A DNA stretch of 24,403 bases, taken from an uncultured Solirubrobacter sp. (GTDB taxonomy: Bacteria > Actinomycetota > Thermoleophilia > Solirubrobacterales > Solirubrobacteraceae). Positions 6,934-14,278 of this stretch are shown here, one piece after another; position 1 is the first letter of the stretch, and each line of letters starts with the position of its first letter. The notes under the pieces are model-generated. The model had not been told where the DNA came from, did no database searches, and saw only the letters and a program-made list of their open reading frames with translations. A program made the translations under genes and the position numbers. The DNA is taken from positions 1-24,403 of the forward strand of contig CALMNS010000276.1 of assembly GCA_937871635.1 (NCBI GenBank). Reading direction: 5' to 3'.

Positions 6934-7035
6934 CAACGGCGTGGCCGAGCAGAGGTACGGTTCAGCGAGTGCGCGAGGTCCGCGCTTCACCCTCGTGAGC
7001 GACGCCGCCCTTCGAGGCTTAGCATCCGTTTCGTC

Positions 7036-7812
7036 ATGCCCTACGACCGCGGTCGCCCGGGTGCGCTCTACGACGAGATCGGTCGCACCTACAGCGGCGC
7101 GCGGCGCACCGAGCCACGAATCGCGCAGCGCATCTGCCAGGCGCTCGAAGACGCGCGAACCGTGCTGAACGTCGGAGCCGGCACAGGATCCTACGAGCCA
7201 CCCGACCGCGACGTCACCGCCGTCGAGCCCTCAGCCGTCATGCGCGCGCAACGACCACCGGACGCGGCGCCATGCATCGCCGCGGCGGCCGAGGATCTGC
7301 CGTTCCCCGATCGCTCCTTCGACGCCGCGATGGCGATCCTCTCCGACCATCACTGGCGCGACCCGATCGCAGGTCTGCGCGAAATGGCGCGCGTCGCGCA
7401 GCGCGTCGTCGTCTTCCAATGGGACAACGCGCTCATCTCGCGCTTCTGGCTCGTGCGCGACTACCTGCCGGAGCTCGCCGCGACAAGCAAGGCTCGCCCT
7501 TCGCTCAGCGAGCGCGCCGCCGCCATCCACGCCGAGATGCAGACCGTGCCGATTCCCTGGGACTGCGTCGACGGGTTCTTTCACGCCTACTGGCGACGCC
7601 CGCACGCCTACCTCCACGAGCAGGTCCGGCGCGGCACCTCGGTCTGGGCACGCGTTGGCCCGCAGGTCGAGCAACGGGCGGTCGAAGCCCTGACCTCCGA
7701 CCTCGCATCCGCCGCTTGGTACGAACGCAATCGAGACCTTCTCGATCTTCCGGCAGCCGACCTCGGCGCTCGTCTACTGATTGCGATCGGGGAGAGGGGC
7801 AACGACGGCTGA
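7036..7812 (+). CDS. Class I SAM-dependent methyltransferase
   Basis: A 258-residue Rossmann-fold methyltransferase of the Methyltransf_11/25 type. It begins MPYDRGRPGALYDEIGRTYSG. Motif I is VLNVGAGTGSYE (about residues 44-55), followed by VTAVEPSAVM with the acidic residue that contacts the ribose, AAAEDLPFPDRSFDAAMA and the post-I loop SDHHWRD. These are typical of small-molecule methyltransferases, and the substrate is unknown. The ATG at 7036 is preferred over the longer frame from 6910, whose extra residues are Arg-rich non-family sequence read through the parS-like site. The last codons (GERGNDG) belong to the duplicated cassette, so the 3' end may have been replaced by recombination. 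Confidence 0.85.
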   Translation: MPYDRGRPGALYDEIGRTYSGARRTEPRIAQRICQALEDARTVLNVGAGTGSYEPPDRDVTAVEPSAVMRAQRPPDAAPCIAAAAEDLPFPDRSFDAAMAILSDHHWRDPIAGLREMARVAQRVVVFQWDNALISRFWLVRDYLPELAATSKARPSLSERAAAIHAEMQTVPIPWDCVDGFFHAYWRRPHAYLHEQVRRGTSVWARVGPQVEQRAVEALTSDLASAAWYERNRDLLDLPAADLGARLLIAIGERGNDG

Positions 7813-7871
7813 TGCGAGCGCCGGCGAGTCGGTCGGACAGCGGCTCCGCCGCGGCGAGTAGGCTCGCCGCA

Positions 7872-8069
7872 GTGTCGGTTCGGCGCTGGCTACTCGTCGT
7901 CCTCGCTTTCATGTTGTGGGGCGTCGGCATGTACGTGCTCATCGGCGGCAGCTATGCGCTCGGCGGCGGGCTGATCGTGATGGGCGGCCTGTGTCTCGTC
8001 ATCGCAGCGAGCGGAGGCTGGTCGGAGTTCGTCGAGGGCGTGAGCAACTGGCTGTACTTCTGGCGGTGA
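7872..8069 (+). CDS. Small two-helix membrane protein (intact copy)
   Basis: A 65-residue protein from GTG 7872. A short basic start (MSVRR) precedes WLLVVLAFMLWGVGMYVLI, a Gly-rich turn (GGSYALGGG), a second helix (LIVMGGLCLVIAASGGW) and the tail SEFVEGVSNWLYFWR. It is paralogous to the frameshifted frame at 6344-6543. The aromatic tail is the best conserved part between copies. No known family is recognised. It follows the methyltransferase gene by about 60 bases and is followed by a parS-like site. Confidence 0.65.
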   Translation: MSVRRWLLVVLAFMLWGVGMYVLIGGSYALGGGLIVMGGLCLVIAASGGWSEFVEGVSNWLYFWR

Positions 8070-8131
8070 CTCGCTCGCTCGCGGCATCGGAGGCACGCCT
8101 CACCATTCGCACCGGGCCAGCCGGAACCCAA

Positions 8132-8147
8132 TGTTCCACGTAGAACA
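8132..8147. promoter_or_regulatory. parS-like near-palindrome, site 3
   Basis: TGTTCCACGTAGAACA, identical to site 1, 62 bases past the stop of the small membrane gene, in the same relative place as in copy 1. Confidence 0.55.
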
Positions 8148-8307
8148 TTGGCTCGTCTGCTCCGGCCGATCCTCTCCTTTCAAGCCGACCGGGTCTCGAC
8201 CCATCTGAAGAGCTGCGGTCCTGGCCGACCGGCTCCCCCGTCCGGGCGAGAGCGGCAGCCGACCGGAGCGGGGTGAATGCCTTCGACCGGCTTACCATCA
8301 ACGTCGC

Positions 8308-8553
8308 GTGAGGACTTCTCGGATCGACGACTGGCTTCGCCGCGATTTTTCTGGGACCTCACACCAGGCAGCCGCCGAGCTCGTCGACCGCATCAGCACG
8401 GAACTCGACACGTGGAGCATCGTGCGAAAGACCGACCGCGTCGAGGCTGCGGCCCTGCAGTACGCCGACGCGGATCTGAACGGTCTTGAGACTGCGGTTG
8501 ACCTCGCGCTTGTGGACTGGCGCGACCTGCTGGTCAGCGTCGGAGACGCCTAG
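8308..8553 (+). CDS. Small hypothetical protein
   Basis: An 81-residue soluble, acidic, mainly helical protein from GTG 8308: MRTSRIDDWLRRDF, then AAELVDRISTELDTWS, VEAAALQYADADLNGLETA and VDWRDLLVSVGDA. The amino-acid mix and GC-rich third positions look coding. No family is recognised. It is the last plus-strand gene before the convergent excisionase/relaxation pair, and about 240 bp of leader with a parS-like site precedes it. Confidence 0.55.
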   Translation: MRTSRIDDWLRRDFSGTSHQAAAELVDRISTELDTWSIVRKTDRVEAAALQYADADLNGLETAVDLALVDWRDLLVSVGDA

Positions 8554-8633
8554 CGCGACGACGAACGCAATGCTGCCGCCTGCAGGCGAAGGCAGCAGCG
8601 CGGTGACACCCGTCAATGGAGCGCAACTCCTGC

Positions 8634-8891
8634 CTATCGCCGATCCCCGGTGACCCGCAGCCGTGGGGCGCCGGGCGGCGTGGACACGATCCGGCGAGCG
8701 TTCCGTTGCACCCACCGTTCGAGCTCGGCAACTGGGATGAGGACGAGCTGTCCGGAGAGCACGACGCGGAGGTCCGGTTGGACCTTGCGCTCGAAGTGGT
8801 TGATGCTCATGCCGAGCGACGCCGCCGCCTCGGCACGCGTGAGTGAGTAGCGAGGCACGGTCTGCAACGGTCGCGACGGAGCTCGAGGCAT
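8634..8891 (-). CDS. Excisionase-like HTH DNA-binding protein
   Basis: An 85-residue protein with a MerR-like winged helix of the HTH_17/excisionase type: YSLTRAEAAASLGMSINHFER is the helix-turn-helix, followed by the wing LRVVLSGQLVLIPVAELERW (written here in part), which matches the usual ending of this fold. The ATG at 8891 shares its A with the TGA of the upstream replication-relaxation gene (TGATG), so the two are coupled. Such proteins act as recombination directionality factors or small regulators in actinobacterial integrative elements. This is the only visible candidate Xis here, but it is 4 kb from the integrase, so the assignment is inferred. Confidence 0.75.
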   Translation of the reverse strand: MPRAPSRPLQTVPRYSLTRAEAAASLGMSINHFERKVQPDLRVVLSGQLVLIPVAELERWVQRNARRIVSTPPGAPRLRVTGDRR

Positions 8892-9607
8892 CACGAGGCG
8901 TCCATGACGCTCTGCTCGCTCCGAGCCCACTCACCGACGCTTGCTTGAAGCGCTGACAGGTCGGTGACACCGAATTGCTGTCCGGCAAGGCCGGTCGCTT
9001 GAGCGCTTCGCGTGATGCTCCGGCGCACCGCAGGGTGGTCGACGACATAGACGACGCTCTGCAGCCCGTCCATGGCGAGCTGGTTCTCGTAGGCGTAATG
9101 GATCGATCGAAGGCGGCTTGCTGACTTCGAGGTGAGCTCGACCTCGACGGCGACCCGGCTCTCGCCTTGCAAGTAGCCGAGGTCGGGGCGGTGGGTCGCG
9201 CGGCTCTCCATCTCGAGCACCGGAATCCGCCACTCAGGCAGGCTGCGCATCTCCCGGTCACTCCACCAGGGAAGGCCGAGCTGCGTGAGTCGAGCGGCGA
9301 CCCACGACGTGGCCAGCGCGTGGTTGACCAGGATGCCGCTTGAGAGGCTGCGCCGTGCGGCTCGACGGTCGAGCGCTTCTGGGCGCACCTCCCGCCTTCC
9401 GGGCCCAGTGATCGCTATGAGCGTTCCCTGCCGTTCTGACAGGCGCTCGAGGAGGCCGGCGGCTCGAAGTCGTTCGACGTGCGAGTAGGTCGTCCGCAGC
9501 GAGAGCTGGTGCGCGAGGGCCAAGGGCACCAGGCCCGCGACCTCGAGCCGCTCGACCCAGCGAAGCAGGTCGAGGCTTCGCGGCCCCGGCCGACGCGCTC
9601 TACCCAC
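8891..9607 (-). CDS. Replication-relaxation family protein
   Basis: A 238-residue protein from GTG 9607. Residues about 10-75 form a winged HTH (LLRWVERLEVAGLVPLALA, then TTYSHVERLRAAGLLERL). The C-terminal half has RPDLGYLQGESRVAVEVELT followed by KSASRLRSI, the conserved region of the Replic_Relax family (PF13814), in which the E-x-E-x-T-x-K segment resembles a nuclease-like core. Family members occur on actinobacterial plasmids and integrative elements and are linked to plasmid relaxation or mobilisation. It is coupled to the excisionase-like gene downstream, and a pyrimidine tract and long inverted repeat lie upstream. No partner TraA/FtsK-like gene is seen. Confidence 0.7.
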   Translation of the reverse strand: MGRARRPGPRSLDLLRWVERLEVAGLVPLALAHQLSLRTTYSHVERLRAAGLLERLSERQGTLIAITGPGRREVRPEALDRRAARRSLSSGILVNHALATSWVAARLTQLGLPWWSDREMRSLPEWRIPVLEMESRATHRPDLGYLQGESRVAVEVELTSKSASRLRSIHYAYENQLAMDGLQSVVYVVDHPAVRRSITRSAQATGLAGQQFGVTDLSALQASVGEWARSEQSVMDAS

Positions 9608-9775
9608 CGGATCGCTCCGCGTCTTCGCTCGCGAATCGCGCTCTCATGCCCGTTAACCCGCCGAACTCCGAGATCGCGCAAATGCTTCCCGCGTTTTGGC
9701 GCTTCGCCGCTCGTTCTCGCGCCGTAGATCTACTTCGATCCCACTCAAGTCTTCGCTCGATGCCTAGCCGTCCCG

Positions 9776-9970
9776 CCTCCTAAGCTCGCTCCTGTCTCGC
9801 CCTCCGTCCTCCCCGACCCCTCCGATTTCCCCACTCTGTTCCCCTTCCTGATCTTCTCCCTCCCAGCTTCCTTCTCCGTCTCCGCCCACCCCTCGCTCTG
9901 TCCGCCCTCGATCCCTTCCTGACTCCGTTGGCCATGGACTGCCTCTGACCCCGCCATCCCCTCCCCTTCT
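9776..9970. other. Pyrimidine-rich strand-asymmetric tract
   Basis: This stretch is mostly C and T on the plus strand, with many CCTCC, TTCC and CTCC units, unlike anything else in the window. Frames across it are low-complexity Gly/Glu/Arg and not convincing as protein. It ends in the left arm of the long inverted repeat. The wider gap 9608-10047 has no other convincing gene. Confidence 0.6.
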
Positions 9971-10002
9971 TGTCAACGTAGGGAGGGCGGGGTCAGAGGC
10001 AG
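9939..10002. repeat. Long inverted repeat, candidate oriT or single-strand origin
   Basis: Arms of 22 bp (9939-9960 and 9981-10002), with only one mismatch, flank a 20-nt spacer; the core is GCCTCTGACCCCGCC with its complement. There is no T-tract on either side. It sits about 330 bp upstream of the replication-relaxation gene, which suggests a nicking or transfer origin or a strand-initiation hairpin. A strong terminator is the alternative. Confidence 0.5.
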
Positions 10003-10047
10003 GACGCAGGCCCATCACGCGCCAGGTCTCGGGATCGAGGGCGGCCA

Positions 10048-10350
10048 CTACGCGCGATGGCTGAGTAGCTCAGTGAGTAGCGGGTGGGTGCCGCGCTGCC
10101 ACCAAGGCTTGTTGACGACTAGTCCTCTGCGCGCAAGGCGCCAGCCCCAACGCTCGATTCGAGGGCATCCGCGCTCGATCGCAGGGCGAAGGGCCGCTTC
10201 CATAACCGTTGCCACGATCCTGCGACGCGCGTAGCGGTGACGGTCGCGCGGAATAGTGACGGTCGACCCGCCGGTTCGCCATAGGTTGCGCCCCAACGCA
10301 CCGAGTTTGACCCGTACGCCTGCACACGGCGAAGATGCATGAATCGCCAC
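10048..10350 (-). CDS. Possible small basic hypothetical protein
   Basis: A frame of up to 100 residues that reads partly protein-like: LGALGRNLWRTGGSTVTIP, RIERWGWRLARRGLVV and NKPWWQRGTHPLLTELL. It is basic, Trp-rich, without a membrane helix and of no family I know. The GTG at 10350 would overlap the 5' end of the divergent ABC-3C gene, so a shorter version from the internal TTG near 10296 is possible. It could also be chance. It is the only candidate gene between 9608 and 10342. Confidence 0.35.
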   Translation of the reverse strand: MAIHASSPCAGVRVKLGALGRNLWRTGGSTVTIPRDRHRYARRRIVATVMEAALRPAIERGCPRIERWGWRLARRGLVVNKPWWQRGTHPLLTELLSHRA

Positions 10351-11518
10351 GAGCAGCAGTCATGCAGCGCCCGGCCAAGCCGCGGGCTACGAATACCAGC
10401 GTCAGCTGTCCCTCGTGCTACTTGCGGAGGCGCTCCACGAAGACCCGAGGGTGGCGGTCCGCCTTGAGGTCATCGAGGACATCGACGTGGTGTCGGAGGA
10501 CGGCTCCGTGTCGCGCAGCGTGCAGGCGAAGCATCATCTCAACGACTACACGCTGACGGACAGGTCGCAGGAACTGTGGCGAACGATGCGCGTGTGGATG
10601 GACCTGGACCAGGAGCTTGCTGGAGCGCTGCCCAACCTCCACCTGGTAACTACCTCCAAGGCTGCTTCGGACACTGCGGTCTCGCTTCTCGGGCCTCACC
10701 CCGCGGACCGAGACGTAACTGTTGCGCTCTCGAGGCTCCTCGTGGTCGCGAGGGAGCACGGCGCTAGAGACACACGTGAGATTCGCCGGCGCTTCGCCAG
10801 CCTGCCGGAGTCTTCTCAGCTCAAGCTGCTGCATGCTGCGACGATCCTGGATGCGAGCGAGCCAGTCACGGAACTCAACGACCGCCTGCGGGTCGCGCTC
10901 GGCATGGTCGTTCCTCGAGAACAGCCGGATGCGTTCCTGGAACGGGTTACGGGCTGGTGGGTTGACCGCAGCGTCGAACTCCTCGCCGGCGAGCGGGAGC
11001 AGATGACGGGTCAGCATTTATACGAGTACTGCGACTCAGTCCGCGACGACTACCGACGTGGCTCTCTCGCGATCACCAGCGAACTCCGGGACGACCCCAA
11101 CGCCGATGCGAAGCAACCGCTCCTCTCCAAGCCGTTCGTCTGGCAGCTCAACCTGGTCGGCGCGCCCGACGACGTCAAGGATCTCGCCGTACGCCACTAC
11201 TACCGCGCCTACGCCCAGCGAGGGCGATGGGCCCGGGAGATTGATGACCTCGACGAGGATGTCAAGGCCTATGAGCAGACGCTCACGGACGAATGGGAAA
11301 CCGAGTACGTCGCCCTAAAGGTCCGCGCTCCGTCCGATGCGGAAGCCCGCGCTGGTGAGGGCCTGAGATTCGCCATGAGCTTCGGGTCGAACACGCGGGC
11401 GCAGCTCAGAGGCGTGGACGAGCATGTGCTCTGCCGGGGCACCCTCCACGGCCTCGCGGACCGACTGACGATTGGCTGGCATCCCGACTATCGCGAGTTG
11501 ACGGCCGCCGATGAGTGA
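10343..11518 (+). CDS. ABC-3C system effector: Cap4-like nuclease with C-terminal ABC-3C domain
   Basis: First gene of a three-gene ABC-three-component operon. The N-terminus AGYEYQRQLSLVLLAEAL, then EVIEDIDVV and VQAKHHLNDYTLTD, matches the Cap4/DUF4297-type restriction-endonuclease fold; the acidic residue in EDIDVV and the Q-x-K of VQAKHH would form the metal-binding core. LWRTMRVWMDL follows, as in that family. From about residue 190 onward lies a helical ABC-3C C-terminal domain (GWWVDRSVELLAG, LYEYCDSVRDDYRR, FVWQLNLVGAPDD, RAYAQRGRWARE). No ATG, GTG or TTG precedes the conserved AGYEYQ in frame: the frame opens after a TGA at 10340-10342, and the first usual start, GTG 10415, would delete the first helix. 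The coordinate given is the start of the open frame; an ATC start or a nearby indel is possible. Confidence 0.8.
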   Translation: MATSSSHAAPGQAAGYEYQRQLSLVLLAEALHEDPRVAVRLEVIEDIDVVSEDGSVSRSVQAKHHLNDYTLTDRSQELWRTMRVWMDLDQELAGALPNLHLVTTSKAASDTAVSLLGPHPADRDVTVALSRLLVVAREHGARDTREIRRRFASLPESSQLKLLHAATILDASEPVTELNDRLRVALGMVVPREQPDAFLERVTGWWVDRSVELLAGEREQMTGQHLYEYCDSVRDDYRRGSLAITSELRDDPNADAKQPLLSKPFVWQLNLVGAPDDVKDLAVRHYYRAYAQRGRWAREIDDLDEDVKAYEQTLTDEWETEYVALKVRAPSDAEARAGEGLRFAMSFGSNTRAQLRGVDEHVLCRGTLHGLADRLTIGWHPDYRELTAADE

Positions 11519-12023
11519 TGTGACGATGCGCACCAGCCCACTTCCTGGCGGCCGGCCCAGCGAGCGAGATGCTCTATACAACCCTGCCTTCATCGCGTTG
11601 ATCCTCGCGCAGGCGGCTGCCGAACACGGGGCGCGCGTCAACAGCGGTTTGCCGTTCCCGCTCGCGTTTCTCGTAGCGCCGATTGTGCTGCATGGCCCAA
11701 CCCGACAAGCGCTTCCCCGGCAGGCCAGAAGCAAGATGGCGCTCTGGCTCGAAGAAAATCCGGTTCAGCGCGCCGGACTTGCACGTCGTGCAGCAAGCCT
11801 TGTCCCGGCCGTCCGCGCGGGTATCCGCTATGGCCTGCGCAGCGGCGCCCTCGCGCTGAACGACTCAACACTGACCGCCGCGAAACCGAAGATAGAAAAC
11901 AACGACATCATGTTGAGCGCCGAGGTCGACCACATCCTCGCACGCGCCGGCTACGTGGGAGGCTGGTTTGCCCTTGCCGGCTCCCCCTCCGGCATCTACG
12001 CCCTCTGGCGGGTGAAGCCCTGA
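11511..12023 (+). CDS. ABC-3C system middle component
   Basis: A 170-residue protein matching the three-component ABC system middle-component families. It has the opening NPAFIALILAQAAAEHG, the LPFPLAFLVAPIVLHGPTR core, the ALPRQARSKMALWLEE segment and a C-terminal winged-helix-like part ending GIYALWRVKP. Middle components are thought to link the ATPase to the effector; this is known from comparative genomics, not shown here. The ATG at 11511 overlaps the end of the effector gene by eight bases, and the stop is followed after one base by the ATPase start. The three genes therefore form a tight operon with translational coupling. Confidence 0.85.
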   Translation: MSDVTMRTSPLPGGRPSERDALYNPAFIALILAQAAAEHGARVNSGLPFPLAFLVAPIVLHGPTRQALPRQARSKMALWLEENPVQRAGLARRAASLVPAVRAGIRYGLRSGALALNDSTLTAAKPKIENNDIMLSAEVDHILARAGYVGGWFALAGSPSGIYALWRVKP

Positions 12024-12024
12024 G

Positions 12025-13986
12025 ATGCTTCAGATCGAAGCCTTCGTCCTCTACCACGCCACGATCCCCGAGCCGCGAGTTCTCCGACTAAAGCCTGGCC
12101 TCAACGTCCTTACCGGCTGGCGGAACACCGGCAAGTCGTCGCTCATCGAGATCGTCGACTACTGCTTCGGCCGCAGGACGCTTCAGGTAAGCGAAGGCAA
12201 GATCCGAGACACCGTCGCGTGGTTTGCGCTCATCCTGCGCAACAACGGCAGATACGTCTTCGTTGCTCGCCCGGCGCCGGATCCGGGGCGGGCGGGCAGC
12301 ACCGAAGGGGTGTTCCTTCCACTGAATTCGGCCGAGCCGCCAGCGCACGATGCGCTGCACAACAACTGCCTCGTCGACCAGTTGCGTAGCGAAATCAGCG
12401 CTTTTGCCGGCTTCGCCGATACACAGTTCATCCCGCCCGACGGCGCAGGTCGGCCGACGCTCGACCTGCACATTGGACATGCGCTACCAGTGACGATGCA
12501 GGACGAGGAGGACATCTACTCAAAGAGCCGATTGTTCCACCGCGGTGAAGAGCGGGAGGTAATGCAGGCTCTCCGGGACACGTTCGCCTACATGGTCGGC
12601 GCCGCAGACGCTGAGGCGCCAATCCTCCGCGGACAACTGGCGGCGCTGCGATCTGAGCTCCGCCAGATCAACCGCGAACTCGACAAGCTCGAGTCCGCCA
12701 GCCAGGAGGTAGACGAACGCGGCCTGACCCTACTGGTCCTGGCTAACGAAGTCGGACTCGCGCGAAGCCCGAACCTCGACGGCAAGCCGTCTCCACTAAG
12801 GGACATCCTCGCGGTCCTACGGTCGGCTCTTGCGCAGGATCCGGAAGCACCGAGCGCCTACGCCCCGACCGGTGAAGCCGAACGGCTCCTCGAGCAGCGG
12901 CGGGAGCTTGGCGCGCAGTTGCGCGCCGCAGAACGCGATCAAGCGCTACTACGGGACTTCGGCCAGGATCGCGACGCGTTCTCGGTTGAGACCAACGAGC
13001 AGCGCGCTCGTCTAGCCACCCTCGGTCTGCTTGCCGACGGCGACGATCACGACCGTTGCCCGGTCTGCGACAGCCTTCTCGAACAATCCGATCTGGACGC
13101 CGCGCAGCTAGTCGGCCACCTGCGGAACCTCGAGCTTGATCTCGAGGGCGTCAGCCAGATGGAGCCGCGCACGCGCGCGGCGCTCGAGGAGGCCGCGAGT
13201 CAGGTCGAGAGCCTGACCAGCCAGATCCGCGCCGTGACCGGCGCCTTGAACAACCTCGATCGCCAAGACCGGTCGGCTCGCCAGGCTGCGACGCTCGCCG
13301 CGCGGCGCGCACGGACTCAGGGTCTGATCGAAGAGTACATGCGGATGACCCCCGAAGACAGCACGGTGACCAAGGGCAGGCTCAACGAGCGCCGCACGGT
13401 GCTCGAGGCGGAGATCGGAGAGCTCGAAGCGAAGGTCGACACCGCGCTCGAGCAAGAACGCGTTGAGGGAGCGCTTGACCTGATCGGCGCCGACATGACG
13501 ACCCTCGCCCGTGAGCTAAGCCTCGAGCACTCGGACCACGGCCAGGTGGGTCTTCGTCTGGCGCAGAACACGCTAACGATCACGACACGCGACGGGCGGA
13601 CGTTCCCTCTGCGGTCCATCGGCGGTGGCGGCACACGCGTCGGATATCACCTCGCCGCCCACCTGGCGATTCACCGGCTCCTGCGAGCGCGCGACCGGCC
13701 AACACCGGCATTCCTGATGTTGGACAACCCAACCGGTCCGTTCTATCCGGATGACGTGCCGATCGGTGAAGAACCACAACTCGCTGAAGAAAGCGACCAG
13801 GCCATCGTTGCTTCTATGTTCGCCCTCATCAGGTCGGTCGCCGACGACCTGGACGGGGCACTGCAGATCCTGGTCACTGACCACGCCAAGTTCTATGGCG
13901 AGCCCTGGTTCGACCGAGCCCTAGTGGAGGATTGGCGCCACGGACGCGGGCTGATCCCGGACAAATGGTTGTCCAGCGACTCGTGA
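12025..13986 (+). CDS. ABC-3C system ABC ATPase, DUF3732 type (Rad50/SMC-like)
   Basis: A 653-residue ATPase. Walker A is GWRNTGKSS (residues 31-39), followed by LIEIVDYCFG as in DUF3732 proteins. The middle is a long coiled coil (about 200-480) with a zinc-hook-like CPVC at 345-348. The ABC signature region is SIGGGGTRVGYHLAAHLA (531-548), Walker B is AFLMLDNPTG (562-571), and the H-loop is VTDHAKF (617-623). The DNPTGPFYP here stands where DUF3732 relatives usually have DQPS..YFP, an Asn for Gln change next to the Walker B Asp. ABC-3C ATPases are proposed to sense nucleic-acid structures or invasion and to trigger the nuclease partner, as in other SMC-like defence systems. The gene appears intact. 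Confidence 0.9.
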   Translation: MLQIEAFVLYHATIPEPRVLRLKPGLNVLTGWRNTGKSSLIEIVDYCFGRRTLQVSEGKIRDTVAWFALILRNNGRYVFVARPAPDPGRAGSTEGVFLPLNSAEPPAHDALHNNCLVDQLRSEISAFAGFADTQFIPPDGAGRPTLDLHIGHALPVTMQDEEDIYSKSRLFHRGEEREVMQALRDTFAYMVGAADAEAPILRGQLAALRSELRQINRELDKLESASQEVDERGLTLLVLANEVGLARSPNLDGKPSPLRDILAVLRSALAQDPEAPSAYAPTGEAERLLEQRRELGAQLRAAERDQALLRDFGQDRDAFSVETNEQRARLATLGLLADGDDHDRCPVCDSLLEQSDLDAAQLVGHLRNLELDLEGVSQMEPRTRAALEEAASQVESLTSQIRAVTGALNNLDRQDRSARQAATLAARRARTQGLIEEYMRMTPEDSTVTKGRLNERRTVLEAEIGELEAKVDTALEQERVEGALDLIGADMTTLARELSLEHSDHGQVGLRLAQNTLTITTRDGRTFPLRSIGGGGTRVGYHLAAHLAIHRLLRARDRPTPAFLMLDNPTGPFYPDDVPIGEEPQLAEESDQAIVASMFALIRSVADDLDGALQILVTDHAKFYGEPWFDRALVEDWRHGRGLIPDKWLSSDS

Positions 13987-14278
13987 ATCACGCCATGTGT
14001 ACCACCCGGCTTGCTCGCTCTTCGCAGCGGAGAAGGTCGCCTGACCTGATAGTCACGCGTCAGCGCCCGCGACCCAGGATATGCCGCGGCTCATGGCCGC
14101 GAAGACCGCCCCACCAAGGTAGGCGGCTGGCGACCAACCCGCGTGCGCTGAACCGGTCGCGGACGAGTCACGAGCCGGAAGTAGAGGGGTCGCAGTGGCA
14201 CGCCCTCCCCCTAAAGTCCGCTCCTGCTTTGCGAGGAGCAGCGGCGTTCGGCCCGGCTCGTCGTCGCCTGCCAGTCCG
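13987..14278. other. Intergenic region between convergent genes
   Basis: About 290 bp between the ATPase and the convergent AlbA_2 gene, with no convincing gene. The only structure noticed is a 6-bp hairpin, GCTCCT (14220-14225) with AGGAGC (14234-14239), without a T-tract, which may end transcription in either direction. Confidence 0.4.

Larger units (their letters stand above)
7785..8187. repeat. Duplicated cassette, copy 2
   Basis: Second copy of the cassette at 6255-6665. It starts in the last codons of the methyltransferase gene, holds the intact small membrane gene and ends just past the parS-like site. Edges are approximate. Confidence 0.8.

Noticed and set aside
6609..8147. Chromosomal origin or partition locus suggested by parS-like sites
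   Set aside because: No parAB, dnaA or DnaA-box cluster is present, and the sites are inside an integrated element; treated as parS-like only.
9764..10048. Minus-strand frames in the pyrimidine-rich tract
   Set aside because: Gly/Glu/Arg runs that only reflect the skewed base composition.
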